Shown in pieces: positions 17,459 to 25,297 of a DNA stretch of 64,000 bases. Position numbers and translations under genes: made by a program. The notes under the pieces were generated by a model, which had not been told where the DNA came from, searched no databases, and saw only the letters and a program-made list of their open reading frames with translations. The stretch covers positions 1 to 64,000 of the forward strand of contig JAIEMP010000009.1 in NCBI GenBank assembly GCA_019752045.1, read 5' to 3'. Positions within the stretch are counted from its first letter, which is position 1, and each line of letters begins with the position of its first letter. Source of the stretch: Chitinophagaceae bacterium. GTDB taxonomy: Bacteria; Bacteroidota; Bacteroidia; Chitinophagales; Chitinophagaceae.

Positions 17459-19966
17459 TTAAAAGAATACTGCATTACACAGCATCAGCTTTCCATTTTC
17501 CCAGAAATTACGGAACATAATATCATCTGTAATATAAACAACTGAACCTCGGCCAATCGGTTGCTCGCCAAATAACAACCCATCTTTTAAACGGTCTTTC
17601 AATTTAGAACCAACAAAACCTGCAAGCTGTCCTTCTTTTTTAACAACGCCTACATTCCAACCTGCACCGGGTGTAAAGAACTCGTAAATATTGTCATCCA
17701 TCTTTAATGTATAGTAATGGCCGGGATAACCAAAAGCAAGCGGATGTGTATTGTCCAGTTCCACTTTATAAATAGAGCCGGGTGTAATATTTCTTACAAA
17801 ATCCCGTTCACGGTTTTCAAATGATTTCAATGGATCGTATGGGTCCTTACTTTTTTCCTCTTCTGTTTTCTTTGATTTTAATCCCCAATCCAAACGAGCA
17901 AAAGATGCCACAGCAGATTCCAATGCAATTACCTTTCCGCCTTTGCTGATCCAGTCTTTCAGCTGATCGGCAGCTGCTTTATCATTCAGGAAACGATAGT
18001 TGCCATCGGGCATAATGATTACATCTGTTTCCTGCCAGTTAATACGGGCAACATCGTTCAGGTTCACTAATGAAACAGGATAGTCCAGTTGCTTATCAAA
18101 GAAATGCCAGATCTCTCCTGCTGCATTTCCATTAATGTTCTCACCTGTTAACAACACTACTTTTTTCAACTTAAACGGATGTACAACATCACTTCCAAAA
18201 TCGCCACCGTTATCTACAAAACCTGTTGACACAGAATAAGCTTTTACATTCGCTGCATTGGCAGCATCAGCAACATGTTTCCATAAATTTGTTCCTGCTG
18301 ATTGATTACTTGTCTTCATCACAATCACTGAACCACGATCAAACTGCTGACCGTTGACTTCAAAAGGAACTTCGCTGTAACGAAGTGTAATCCCTTTTTG
18401 CAATAAATAACCAACTGCTTTTGCACTTTGAACGCCTTCCCATTTAATTACATAAGCATATGCGTCAGCAGCAACATTATTCACAGCAGCCGGTTTTTGA
18501 TAAGCACCCGTTCCGCTGATTTTTTCTTTTGTGGCAAACGCATTCAATCCATATGCATAAGGCAAACTCCAGGCAGTAATATCATAGGTTGCAGAATCGC
18601 TCAGTTTAGAACGTGGTTCAAACAACACCTGCACCATGGCAGAACGTGGTTGAAAAGCACTTACAACCAGGTCGCCGGTTGCAATGCTGAAACTCTCTTC
18701 TTTTCCATTAGTGTAATTATATCCTTTACCACTGCCGCTTCCTGCAGAATATTCAATTCCGTTTTTGTCGAGAAGTTGAATCAATGCATTCATACGTTCA
18801 GCATCTTTTGCCGAATTTTTTATTACATATGTTTTGTATTCACCAAAACCACCTGCTATACCACGATTGAAAAATTTCCTGAATTCAGTAATGAGTTTAG
18901 TTGCATTCAACGATGAAATTTCTACCGTACTGATGCCTGTTGTGTAATGATGTGTTGCACGATCGAGCAGTGTTAGCGTATCACCCTCTTCGGTTATTGC
19001 AGCGGCACCACCTGCCGGACCACCACCCTGTTCATAGGTCATACCTATAGCTCCGTTGTATGTGGGATAGGTATCGCCGTAAGAAGGATAAAACAAATCG
19101 AAACGGAGTTTTGTAAAGTATAACCAGTTGTTGGCATCAAAATATTTTGCATGATTTTTACCAATGGTTGTTTGAAAATCACGTTGCCATTGTGTAATTA
19201 CTTCATGAAGCGGTTCAGCTGCAGGAGCAAAATAATATGGTTCATTAATTCCCTGCTCATGAAAATCTACATGAATGTGCGGCATCCATTGATTGTATAA
19301 TTTCATCCGTTGCACACTTTCAACCTGTGTTTGCCAGGCCCAGTCACGGTTTAAATCAAAATTGTAGTGATTAGTTCTTCCACCGGGCCATGGATCACGG
19401 TGCTCTCTTGTATCCATACGGGGATTGGCTTTTACACCTACAACAGAATTAAACCAGTTAACATAACGGTCACGGCCATCCGGATTAATACAGGGATCTA
19501 AAACCACCACTGTATTCTTCATCCACTCTTTTGTTTTTGTATTGGCAGGATCAACCAAAGCAAATACAGTTAACATGGCCGCTTCGCTTGATGAAGTTTC
19601 ATTACCGTGTACATTATAACTCATCCATACAATGGCAGGGGCGTTTTCACTTGGGGTAGCTTTATCTTTTGCAAGATTGGCTAAGCGCAGATTATTCATC
19701 CGGATATTCTCCAGGTTATTCATATTTTCTTCTGTAGAAATAAACGCAACCATTAAAGGACGGCCTTCATTGGTTTGTCCATACTGCTGCAGTTTTACAT
19801 GCTTTGGCGCATTGGCAGCCACATGTTGAAAATAGCTCACTACTTTCCAATGTGGAGTATAGCGGGAGCCTACTTTATAACCAAGAAACTGCTCGGGGCT
19901 TTGCACCTGTGCATAAGAAAGAACAATTACACTAACTGCAAGAGCAAGGGAAAAAATCTTCTTCAT
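17459..19966 (-). CDS. M14 family zinc carboxypeptidase, secreted
   Basis: An 835-residue protein with a signal peptide (ending LSYAQ). The catalytic domain is M14-like: zinc ligands His120 and Glu123 in NVHGNETSSSE, Arg/Asn substrate-binding residues in DPCINPDGRDRY and FDLNRDWAW, the third zinc ligand His in HIHVDFHEQG, and the catalytic Glu in GMTYEQGG. The second half (about residues 400-835) is a GATase-like and beta-rich extension normally present in this large Bacteroidota subfamily. It probably trims peptides in the periplasm or outside the cell. Convergent with the MG2-plug gene; a -7-like element lies just upstream of its start. Confidence 0.9.
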   Translation of the reverse strand: MKKIFSLALAVSVIVLSYAQVQSPEQFLGYKVGSRYTPHWKVVSYFQHVAANAPKHVKLQQYGQTNEGRPLMVAFISTEENMNNLENIRMNNLRLANLAKDKATPSENAPAIVWMSYNVHGNETSSSEAAMLTVFALVDPANTKTKEWMKNTVVVLDPCINPDGRDRYVNWFNSVVGVKANPRMDTREHRDPWPGGRTNHYNFDLNRDWAWQTQVESVQRMKLYNQWMPHIHVDFHEQGINEPYYFAPAAEPLHEVITQWQRDFQTTIGKNHAKYFDANNWLYFTKLRFDLFYPSYGDTYPTYNGAIGMTYEQGGGPAGGAAAITEEGDTLTLLDRATHHYTTGISTVEISSLNATKLITEFRKFFNRGIAGGFGEYKTYVIKNSAKDAERMNALIQLLDKNGIEYSAGSGSGKGYNYTNGKEESFSIATGDLVVSAFQPRSAMVQVLFEPRSKLSDSATYDITAWSLPYAYGLNAFATKEKISGTGAYQKPAAVNNVAADAYAYVIKWEGVQSAKAVGYLLQKGITLRYSEVPFEVNGQQFDRGSVIVMKTSNQSAGTNLWKHVADAANAANVKAYSVSTGFVDNGGDFGSDVVHPFKLKKVVLLTGENINGNAAGEIWHFFDKQLDYPVSLVNLNDVARINWQETDVIIMPDGNYRFLNDKAAADQLKDWISKGGKVIALESAVASFARLDWGLKSKKTEEEKSKDPYDPLKSFENRERDFVRNITPGSIYKVELDNTHPLAFGYPGHYYTLKMDDNIYEFFTPGAGWNVGVVKKEGQLAGFVGSKLKDRLKDGLLFGEQPIGRGSVVYITDDIMFRNFWENGKLMLCNAVFF

Positions 19967-19983
19967 AATTTGAATTGAGTGGT

Positions 19984-19991
19984 CGAAAATA
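19984..19991 (-). promoter_or_regulatory. possible promoter of the M14 peptidase gene
   Basis: On the minus strand TATTTTCG, one mismatch from TAnnTTTG, with a T-rich -33 region 20 bases upstream. It would give a leader of about ten bases to the ATG at 19966. Confidence 0.3.
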
Positions 19992-20192
19992 CTACTTCGC
20001 TTTTTATTCTGAAAAACTGAACCGTCGTTTACATAGAAAAATCACCTCTCACATAATAGGTTGTGCAGGTGTTTTGGAGTACGGCCTAAAAAAAAACGAC
20101 CAACATAGAGTCAGCCGCTTATTATACAGTTGGTTTAAATCTGTTCACAAGATAAGCGGAGTTTCAATATTAAAAATTAATTTCGGAAAAAA

Positions 20193-21884
20193 ATGTTCAT
20201 GACCTACCGCATACTTGTCCTGCTGCTGTTGATGACGGTTCAGCTTCACGCACAAATCAATCCTTATCAATACAGCATTCAAAAAAAAGTGGAGTGTACA
20301 AATGCTGCTGTTGTAAGTGCTCACCCTTTGGCGAGTAAAGTGGGTGTGCAGATCATGAAGCAGGGCGGCAATGCGTTTGATGCTGCCATTGCCACACAAC
20401 TGGCGCTGGCCGTAGTTTATCCCGGTGCAGGAAATATTGGCGGCGGTGGTTTTTTAGTGGCCTATACCGATAAAGGAAAAAGCATTGCATTAGACTACAG
20501 AGAAAAAGCTCCCGGTGCTGCCGGCAGAGATATGTATCTCGATGCAAACGGCAATGCACAAACCAACCTGAGCCAGAACGGTCATTTGGCAAGTGGGGTG
20601 CCCGGCACTGTTGCAGGTTTGTTTACAACACATCAATACGCCAAACTTCCGTTTAAACAATTGATTCAACCAGCCATTGAATTGGCAGAAAAAGGTTTTG
20701 CCATTACTGAAGCTGAAGCAAAAAGTTTAAATGCATTGTTCGGTCAGTTGGTGCAATACAATACAAAAGCACCTGCCCTTATTAAATATGGCGGATGGAA
20801 AGCAGGCGATACACTGGTACAGAAAGATCTGGCCAATACACTTAAACGCATACGGGATTTTGGACAGAAAGGTTTTTATGAAGGCGAAACAGCACGATTG
20901 ATTGTTGCCGAAATGAAAAGAGGAGGCGGCATCATTTCATTCGCTGATCTCAAGAACTATAAAACAGCTGTACGTGAAGCCATGCTGTCGAATTATAAAG
21001 GTTATACCATCATCGGTATGCCATTGGTAAGCAGTGGCGGTATTTTAATACAGCAAATGATGGGGATGATTGAAACAAGAAATGTTGCTCAATATGGTTT
21101 TCATTCCTGGCAGGCTGTACAGTTGATGGTGGAGATAGAACGCAGAGCTTATGCAGACAGAGCTGAGTTTTTAGGCGACCGTGATTTTGTAAAAGTGCCG
21201 GTGAAAACACTCACTTCACCCGACTACTTACGGCAACGCATGGCCGATTATGATATGACTAAAGCCGGCAGCAGTAAAGTAACAACACATGGCAATGTAA
21301 ATCCGGAGAGTGAAGAAACCACGCATTTGAGTGTGTATGATAAATGGGGTAATGCAGTTTCGGTTACAACCACATTAAACGGAGGTTATGGCAGCCGCAC
21401 AGTTGTAGGTGGAGCGGGTTTTTTATTGAATAATGAAATGGATGACTTTAGTATTAAACCCGGTGTACCAAATATGTATGGCGCATTGGGCACAGAAGCA
21501 AATGCAATTGCCCCAAACAAACGCATGCTGAGTTCAATGACACCAACTATTGTGTTGAAAGATGGGAAACCTTATCTGGTCATTGGTTCGCCTGGCGGCA
21601 CAACTATTCCAACGCAACTGTATCAAATGCTGTTGAATGTACTGGAGTTTAATCTGAGTACGGAAGATGCAGTGTGGAAACCAAAGTTTCATCATCAATG
21701 GTTGCCTGATGTGGTGTATGTTGAAAAAGGATTTCCTGCTGATGTGATTGCGAAACTGAAAGCAATGGGTTATGAAATAGTTGAACGTGGAAGCATCGGA
21801 CGATTTGAAGCCATTAAAATTGTGAATAATAAAATTGAAGCAGTTGGTGATCGTCGTGGTGATGATCATGCGGAAGGATATTAA
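20193..21884 (+). CDS. ggt: gamma-glutamyltransferase (Ntn hydrolase)
   Basis: A 563-residue periplasmic enzyme with a signal peptide (ending LHAQ). It matches GGT throughout: ALAVVYPGAGNIGGGGFLVAY, LDYREKAP (gamma-glutamyl-binding Arg), SGVPGTVAG, and the autoprocessing site at Thr376 in EETTHLSVYD, where precursor cleavage frees the catalytic Thr. PTIVLKDGKPYLVIGSPGG closes the small subunit. It hydrolyses or transfers gamma-glutamyl groups from glutathione and gamma-glutamyl peptides. This is of interest because a YbdK-type glutamate ligase lies 16 kb downstream, though no direct link is shown. Start at 20193 or the ATG two codons later. Confidence 0.94.
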   Translation: MFMTYRILVLLLLMTVQLHAQINPYQYSIQKKVECTNAAVVSAHPLASKVGVQIMKQGGNAFDAAIATQLALAVVYPGAGNIGGGGFLVAYTDKGKSIALDYREKAPGAAGRDMYLDANGNAQTNLSQNGHLASGVPGTVAGLFTTHQYAKLPFKQLIQPAIELAEKGFAITEAEAKSLNALFGQLVQYNTKAPALIKYGGWKAGDTLVQKDLANTLKRIRDFGQKGFYEGETARLIVAEMKRGGGIISFADLKNYKTAVREAMLSNYKGYTIIGMPLVSSGGILIQQMMGMIETRNVAQYGFHSWQAVQLMVEIERRAYADRAEFLGDRDFVKVPVKTLTSPDYLRQRMADYDMTKAGSSKVTTHGNVNPESEETTHLSVYDKWGNAVSVTTTLNGGYGSRTVVGGAGFLLNNEMDDFSIKPGVPNMYGALGTEANAIAPNKRMLSSMTPTIVLKDGKPYLVIGSPGGTTIPTQLYQMLLNVLEFNLSTEDAVWKPKFHHQWLPDVVYVEKGFPADVIAKLKAMGYEIVERGSIGRFEAIKIVNNKIEAVGDRRGDDHAEGY

Positions 21885-21887
21885 GAA

Positions 21888-22012
21888 GAAAAACCAAAAA
21901 TCAAAAAACAAGGCACAAGGAAAACCAAAACCCAAGGAACAAGGCACAAGCGAGAAGAACCAAGAATCAAGGAATAAAGAATACGCCAACTCATAACCCA
22001 TAACCTGTAACT
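21888..22012. repeat. degenerate purine-rich dispersed repeat, copy 1
   Basis: A run of imperfect CAAGGAACAAGGCACAAG-type units leads into AACTCATAACCCATAACC-type units. The same two-part design recurs at about 61449-61575. Such stretches are common between Bacteroidota genes and look like products of repeat slippage; no coding signal is seen here. Confidence 0.5.
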
Positions 22013-22025
22013 CATAACTGATCAC

Positions 22026-22553
22026 ATGTCTCTTTCAGAACAATTTCTATCATCGTGTATCCAACGCAGCAGTTATTACAAAGAACTGGGCGATAAAACA
22101 TTTGAACAATTAGCTGAAGCTGATTTTCATTATCAACCCAACAAAGAAAGCAACAGCATCGCAATCATCATTCAACATATGGCGGGGAATATGCTCAGTC
22201 GCTTTACTAATTTTTTAACCGAAGATGGAGAAAAAGAATGGCGCAACAGAGATACAGAGTTTGAAGAACAGCTATTATCGAAAGAACAGTTACTAAAAAA
22301 ATGGGACGATGGGTGGAACTGTTATTTATCAGTTGTAAAAAGTTTAAGCGAAGATGATCTGCTGAAAACAATTACGATCCGAAGCGAAGAACTAACTGTT
22401 GTGGATGCATTGAACAGACAGCTTGCCCATTATCCGTATCATGTGGGGCAGATCGTTTATATAGGCCGTATGATCAAAGAAGATCAATGGAATACATTGT
22501 CCATTGCCAAAGGCAAATCAAACGATTTTAATACACAGATGAAAACAAAGTAA
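22026..22553 (+). CDS. DUF1572 family protein (DinB-like four-helix fold)
   Basis: A 175-residue helical protein matching DUF1572 in the DinB/YfiT superfamily. The metal-binding His triad is visible as His51 in IIIQHMAGNM and two His in LAHYPYHVGQIVYIGRM (about residues 135 and 139). Members bind Zn, Ni or Fe; some are thiol-dependent transferases or hydrolases, but many remain uncharacterised. It is followed 18 bases later by the alpha-oxoamine-synthase-like gene, suggesting an operon. No DNA-damage regulation is evident, and the name DinB should not be read as function. Confidence 0.83.
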   Translation: MSLSEQFLSSCIQRSSYYKELGDKTFEQLAEADFHYQPNKESNSIAIIIQHMAGNMLSRFTNFLTEDGEKEWRNRDTEFEEQLLSKEQLLKKWDDGWNCYLSVVKSLSEDDLLKTITIRSEELTVVDALNRQLAHYPYHVGQIVYIGRMIKEDQWNTLSIAKGKSNDFNTQMKTK

Positions 22554-22571
22554 CAAGCCCATCATCTTTTC

Positions 22572-23612
22572 ATGATCACAGTTTCTCAAATACCCGGCAG
22601 AACCACACTCATTAACAATGAAGAGTATCTATTCTTTTCAGGCTATTCTTATCTGGGTTTGGGAATGAACCAAACCTTTACTGATCTGGTAAAAAAAGGA
22701 ATTGATTTATACGGAGTCGTTTATCCATCATCACGCATTTCAAACACACAACTCGATCTCTATACTGATTTTGAACAAAAGCTGGCAAACTATACTTCAT
22801 CACAAGCGGCGGCTTGTTTTTCTTCCGGCTTTTTATCGGCACGTACAGCAACAGAAGTAGTTTGTAAACAAATGCAGGTGTATTGTATGCATCATACACA
22901 TCCGGCATCATCAGCAACACATCAACTGAAAAAAATTCCTGAAACACAAAGTTGGGATGCGTTTTTACAGGAACGTGAAGAACAGCGTGAATTTACATTT
23001 GGTCTGGTGGCAGACAGCATCAACCCTACTCCCGGGCATATCAACGACTTTTCATTTTTACATTCAACTCCTGCTGCATTCAATATCACCTTGATCATTG
23101 ATGACTCACACGGCATTGGCTGGCTGGGCAATAAAGGTGAAGGTATCTGTTCAACATTATCACTTCCCCCCAATGTTGAATTATTACTCAACTTTTCATT
23201 ATCAAAAGCATTTCATATCAATGGAGGAGCAGTTTGCGGATCAAAGAAATGGATAGATGAAGTAAGGCAGCATGTAAACTTTACTACCAGTACACCCATG
23301 ATGCCCTCGCTTGTTTATGCCTGGTTAAACAGTGAGCAGCTCTTTCTTGAACAGCGGCTTAAACTGATAGAAAATATTGAATACTTGCTAAAGCTGCTAA
23401 CAAACAATACATTTGTGGCCAACGAAGGAACTCCGGTGTTTGTTGCAGATAAAAAAGGGATTGCCTCAGAACTGCTGCAACAAAAACTGATCATTTCTTC
23501 TTTTGCTTATCCTCATCCTTACAGCAACCCCGTAAACAGGGTTGTATTGAATGCCCTCCATTTAAAATCCGACCTTGAAAAGCTTGCCCTGTTATTGGGC
23601 TCAAAAAAATAA
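22572..23612 (+). CDS. PLP-dependent alpha-oxoamine synthase-like enzyme (BioF/CqsA class)
   Basis: A 346-residue fold-type I PLP enzyme. The N-terminal SGYSYLGLG corresponds to the BioF-family NYLGL motif; DDSHGIGWLG contains Asp178 and His180 that contact PLP; Lys212 in FSLSKAFHINGGA is the Schiff-base lysine. Family members condense an acyl-CoA or acyl-ACP with an amino acid (KBL, BioF, ALAS, serine palmitoyltransferase, CqsA). At 346 residues it is shorter than BioF (about 385) and lacks biotin-pathway neighbours, so a distinct condensation product is possible. It sits in a unit with the DUF1572 gene and a porin-like gene five bases downstream. Substrate unknown. Confidence 0.82.
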   Translation: MITVSQIPGRTTLINNEEYLFFSGYSYLGLGMNQTFTDLVKKGIDLYGVVYPSSRISNTQLDLYTDFEQKLANYTSSQAAACFSSGFLSARTATEVVCKQMQVYCMHHTHPASSATHQLKKIPETQSWDAFLQEREEQREFTFGLVADSINPTPGHINDFSFLHSTPAAFNITLIIDDSHGIGWLGNKGEGICSTLSLPPNVELLLNFSLSKAFHINGGAVCGSKKWIDEVRQHVNFTTSTPMMPSLVYAWLNSEQLFLEQRLKLIENIEYLLKLLTNNTFVANEGTPVFVADKKGIASELLQQKLIISSFAYPHPYSNPVNRVVLNALHLKSDLEKLALLLGSKK

Positions 23613-23617
23613 AAATC

Positions 23618-24262
23618 ATGAAAAAATTTATCTCGCTTTTGTTGGTCATTGTCCTTTTTATGTCAGTTAGCTATGCACAGGGAATTGGAAAAATTTATTA
23701 CGGTGTAAAAGGCGGTTACAATTATGTTTTGTCTGCTTATACTGCCAGTAAAACAAATGCAGTACATGGTGGTTATGCCGGTTTTATGATGAAAATTCCA
23801 TTTGAGAACCGGTTGCATTTCAATCCGCAGATTGATATTAATTACCGTGGTATGCAGGCCGATTCGCTTCCAAAAAGTCAATTCAGTAAAGTCACCGAAT
23901 TTCAGGTGCGTGTTATGCCGTTGGTACAAATAGATTTTAAACACCCGGATGAGAATGCCAATACATTCTTTGTTCAGTTTGGTCCGTCCATTGGTTTTGG
24001 ACTTACAGGCGACCAAACAAAACAAGATGCTGCCGGTGTGCCCACCAGTGCAAAACTGAAATATGGATTTCAGGCCTATGGTAAGTATGATGCAAACTGG
24101 CATGCAGGACTTGGTTATGAAACAAACGGCGGATTGCGTTTGCTTGTAGATTATGCATATGGTTTAAGCAATATGATTAATACCGAATTTGGCCCCGTTT
24201 TAAAATATCATACCATCAGTGCAGGAGTTGGTTACTGGTTTGGAAAGAAAAAAACAAAGTAG
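23618..24262 (+). CDS. outer-membrane beta-barrel (PorT/OmpW-like) protein
   Basis: A 214-residue exported protein: signal peptide MKKFISLLLVIVLFM to SYAQ, then alternating hydrophobic strands (for example YYGVKGGYNYVLSAY, RLHFNPQIDINYRG, WHAGLGYETNGGLRLLVDY) typical of an eight-stranded outer-membrane barrel, ending in GYWFGKKKTK. It belongs to the broad outer-membrane beta-barrel/porin family proteins of Bacteroidota, of largely unknown function. It begins five bases after the alpha-oxoamine-synthase-like gene and probably shares its transcript. Confidence 0.8.
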   Translation: MKKFISLLLVIVLFMSVSYAQGIGKIYYGVKGGYNYVLSAYTASKTNAVHGGYAGFMMKIPFENRLHFNPQIDINYRGMQADSLPKSQFSKVTEFQVRVMPLVQIDFKHPDENANTFFVQFGPSIGFGLTGDQTKQDAAGVPTSAKLKYGFQAYGKYDANWHAGLGYETNGGLRLLVDYAYGLSNMINTEFGPVLKYHTISAGVGYWFGKKKTK

Positions 24263-24267
24263 GCATT

Positions 24268-24275
24268 TACTTTTG
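24268..24275 (+). promoter_or_regulatory. possible promoter -7 element for the bestrophin gene
   Basis: TACTTTTG fully matches TAnnTTTG; a TTTG at 24239-24242 lies 25 bases upstream, somewhat too far. Transcription would start about 14 bases before ATG 24296. Confidence 0.3.
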
Positions 24276-24295
24276 CAGAGCTAAAAAGCTCCTTT

Positions 24296-25183
24296 ATGAT
24301 TCAATACAACCCGAAAGACTGGTTTTTTTTTATTTTTCGTCTGCACAAGGCCGATACTATCCGCAAGCTTGCATCCATGCTTGCAACCATTGCTCTATAT
24401 TCAGCCTTTATTGCTGTTTTAGAAGTAGAAGTATTTAAGCTATCAGATAATAATCATCTCAAAAACATTCCCATCATGCACGGCATGCTGGGATTTGTGA
24501 TTTCTCTACTGCTTGTTTTCCGCACCAACACAGCATATGACCGCTGGTGGGAAGGTCGAAAACTCTGGGGTGCCCTGGTAAACAACAGTCGTAACCTGGC
24601 GTTGAAACTTGCTGCCATACTGCCGGAAGAAAATAAAGAAGACCGCATTTTTTTCAGAAGGATGATTGCATTGTTTGCTTTCAGTTTGAGAAACCATCTG
24701 TTACATGAAAGCACAAGAACAGCACTGTTTAATGAAGATGATCTGGGGCATATGATTACACCTCTTGATGCGGAAAAGCATATCCCCAACCAGATTGCTG
24801 CACAATTATTTAAAAAAGTGCATCAACTGCATAAAGCAGGTACTATCTCCGGCGATGAATTAATAGTGATGAATGCAGAACTGCAATCGTTTACAGATAT
24901 TTGCGGGGCCTGTGAACGCATCAAGAATACACCTATCCCCTTTTCTTACAGTGTCTTTCTGAAGAAATTCATTTTCTTTTACGTTATGACGCTGCCGTTC
25001 GGCTATGTCTTCAGTATGGGATATTATGTTGTTCCTGTTGTAACATTTATCTTTTACGTTTTAGCAAGTCTTGAGCTGGTTGCTGAGGAAATTGAAGACC
25101 CGTTTGGTGCAGATGCCAATGACCTGCCCACAGATAAAATAGCCAAGAATATTCAAAAACATATAGCGGAGATACTGCATTAA
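24296..25183 (+). CDS. bestrophin-family anion channel
   Basis: A 295-residue membrane protein of the bestrophin/UPF0187 (YneE) family. It opens with the typical NPKDWFFFIFRLHKADT, has helices at about 32-48 and 60-78, the conserved FRTNTAYDRWWEGRKLWG loop, and C-terminal helices followed by the signature ELVAEEIEDPFGADANDLPTD. Bacterial bestrophins form homopentameric channels in the inner membrane; KpBest conducts cations while others are anion-selective, so ion preference is uncertain. It is apparently transcribed from its own promoter and followed by the TamB gene. Confidence 0.92.
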   Translation: MIQYNPKDWFFFIFRLHKADTIRKLASMLATIALYSAFIAVLEVEVFKLSDNNHLKNIPIMHGMLGFVISLLLVFRTNTAYDRWWEGRKLWGALVNNSRNLALKLAAILPEENKEDRIFFRRMIALFAFSLRNHLLHESTRTALFNEDDLGHMITPLDAEKHIPNQIAAQLFKKVHQLHKAGTISGDELIVMNAELQSFTDICGACERIKNTPIPFSYSVFLKKFIFFYVMTLPFGYVFSMGYYVVPVVTFIFYVLASLELVAEEIEDPFGADANDLPTDKIAKNIQKHIAEILH

Positions 25184-25255
25184 AGAAGCTGATGTTATAG
25201 GATTCCCGGGCTTTTTTTGGCACTCCGTTTCGGTTTCGTTAAGATTGGTATTGAA

Positions 25256-25287
25256 TTTGCCATAACCTGCTGAATTAGTTATTTTTA
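25256..25287 (+). promoter_or_regulatory. probable promoter of the tamB gene
   Basis: TTTG at 25256-25259 and TATTTTTA at 25280-25287 are separated by 20 bases, the expected Bacteroidota spacing, with one mismatch in the -7 element. The ATG follows ten bases later. Confidence 0.4.
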
Positions 25288-25297
25288 CATCCAATAC

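Noticed and set aside
20115-20159. 8-bp inverted repeat (CCGCTTAT / ATAAGCGG) upstream of ggt
   Set aside because: Short arms with a 29-base loop; likely chance. No evidence of regulation.
21534-22025. 163-residue minus-strand reading frame over the ggt 3' end and repeat
   Set aside because: Overlaps a firmly identified gene and a low-complexity repeat; composition rich in Phe, Cys and Ser without any domain pattern.
23663-24103. 146-residue minus-strand frame opposite the porin-like gene
   Set aside because: Antisense to a convincing signal-peptide plus beta-barrel gene; no features of its own.
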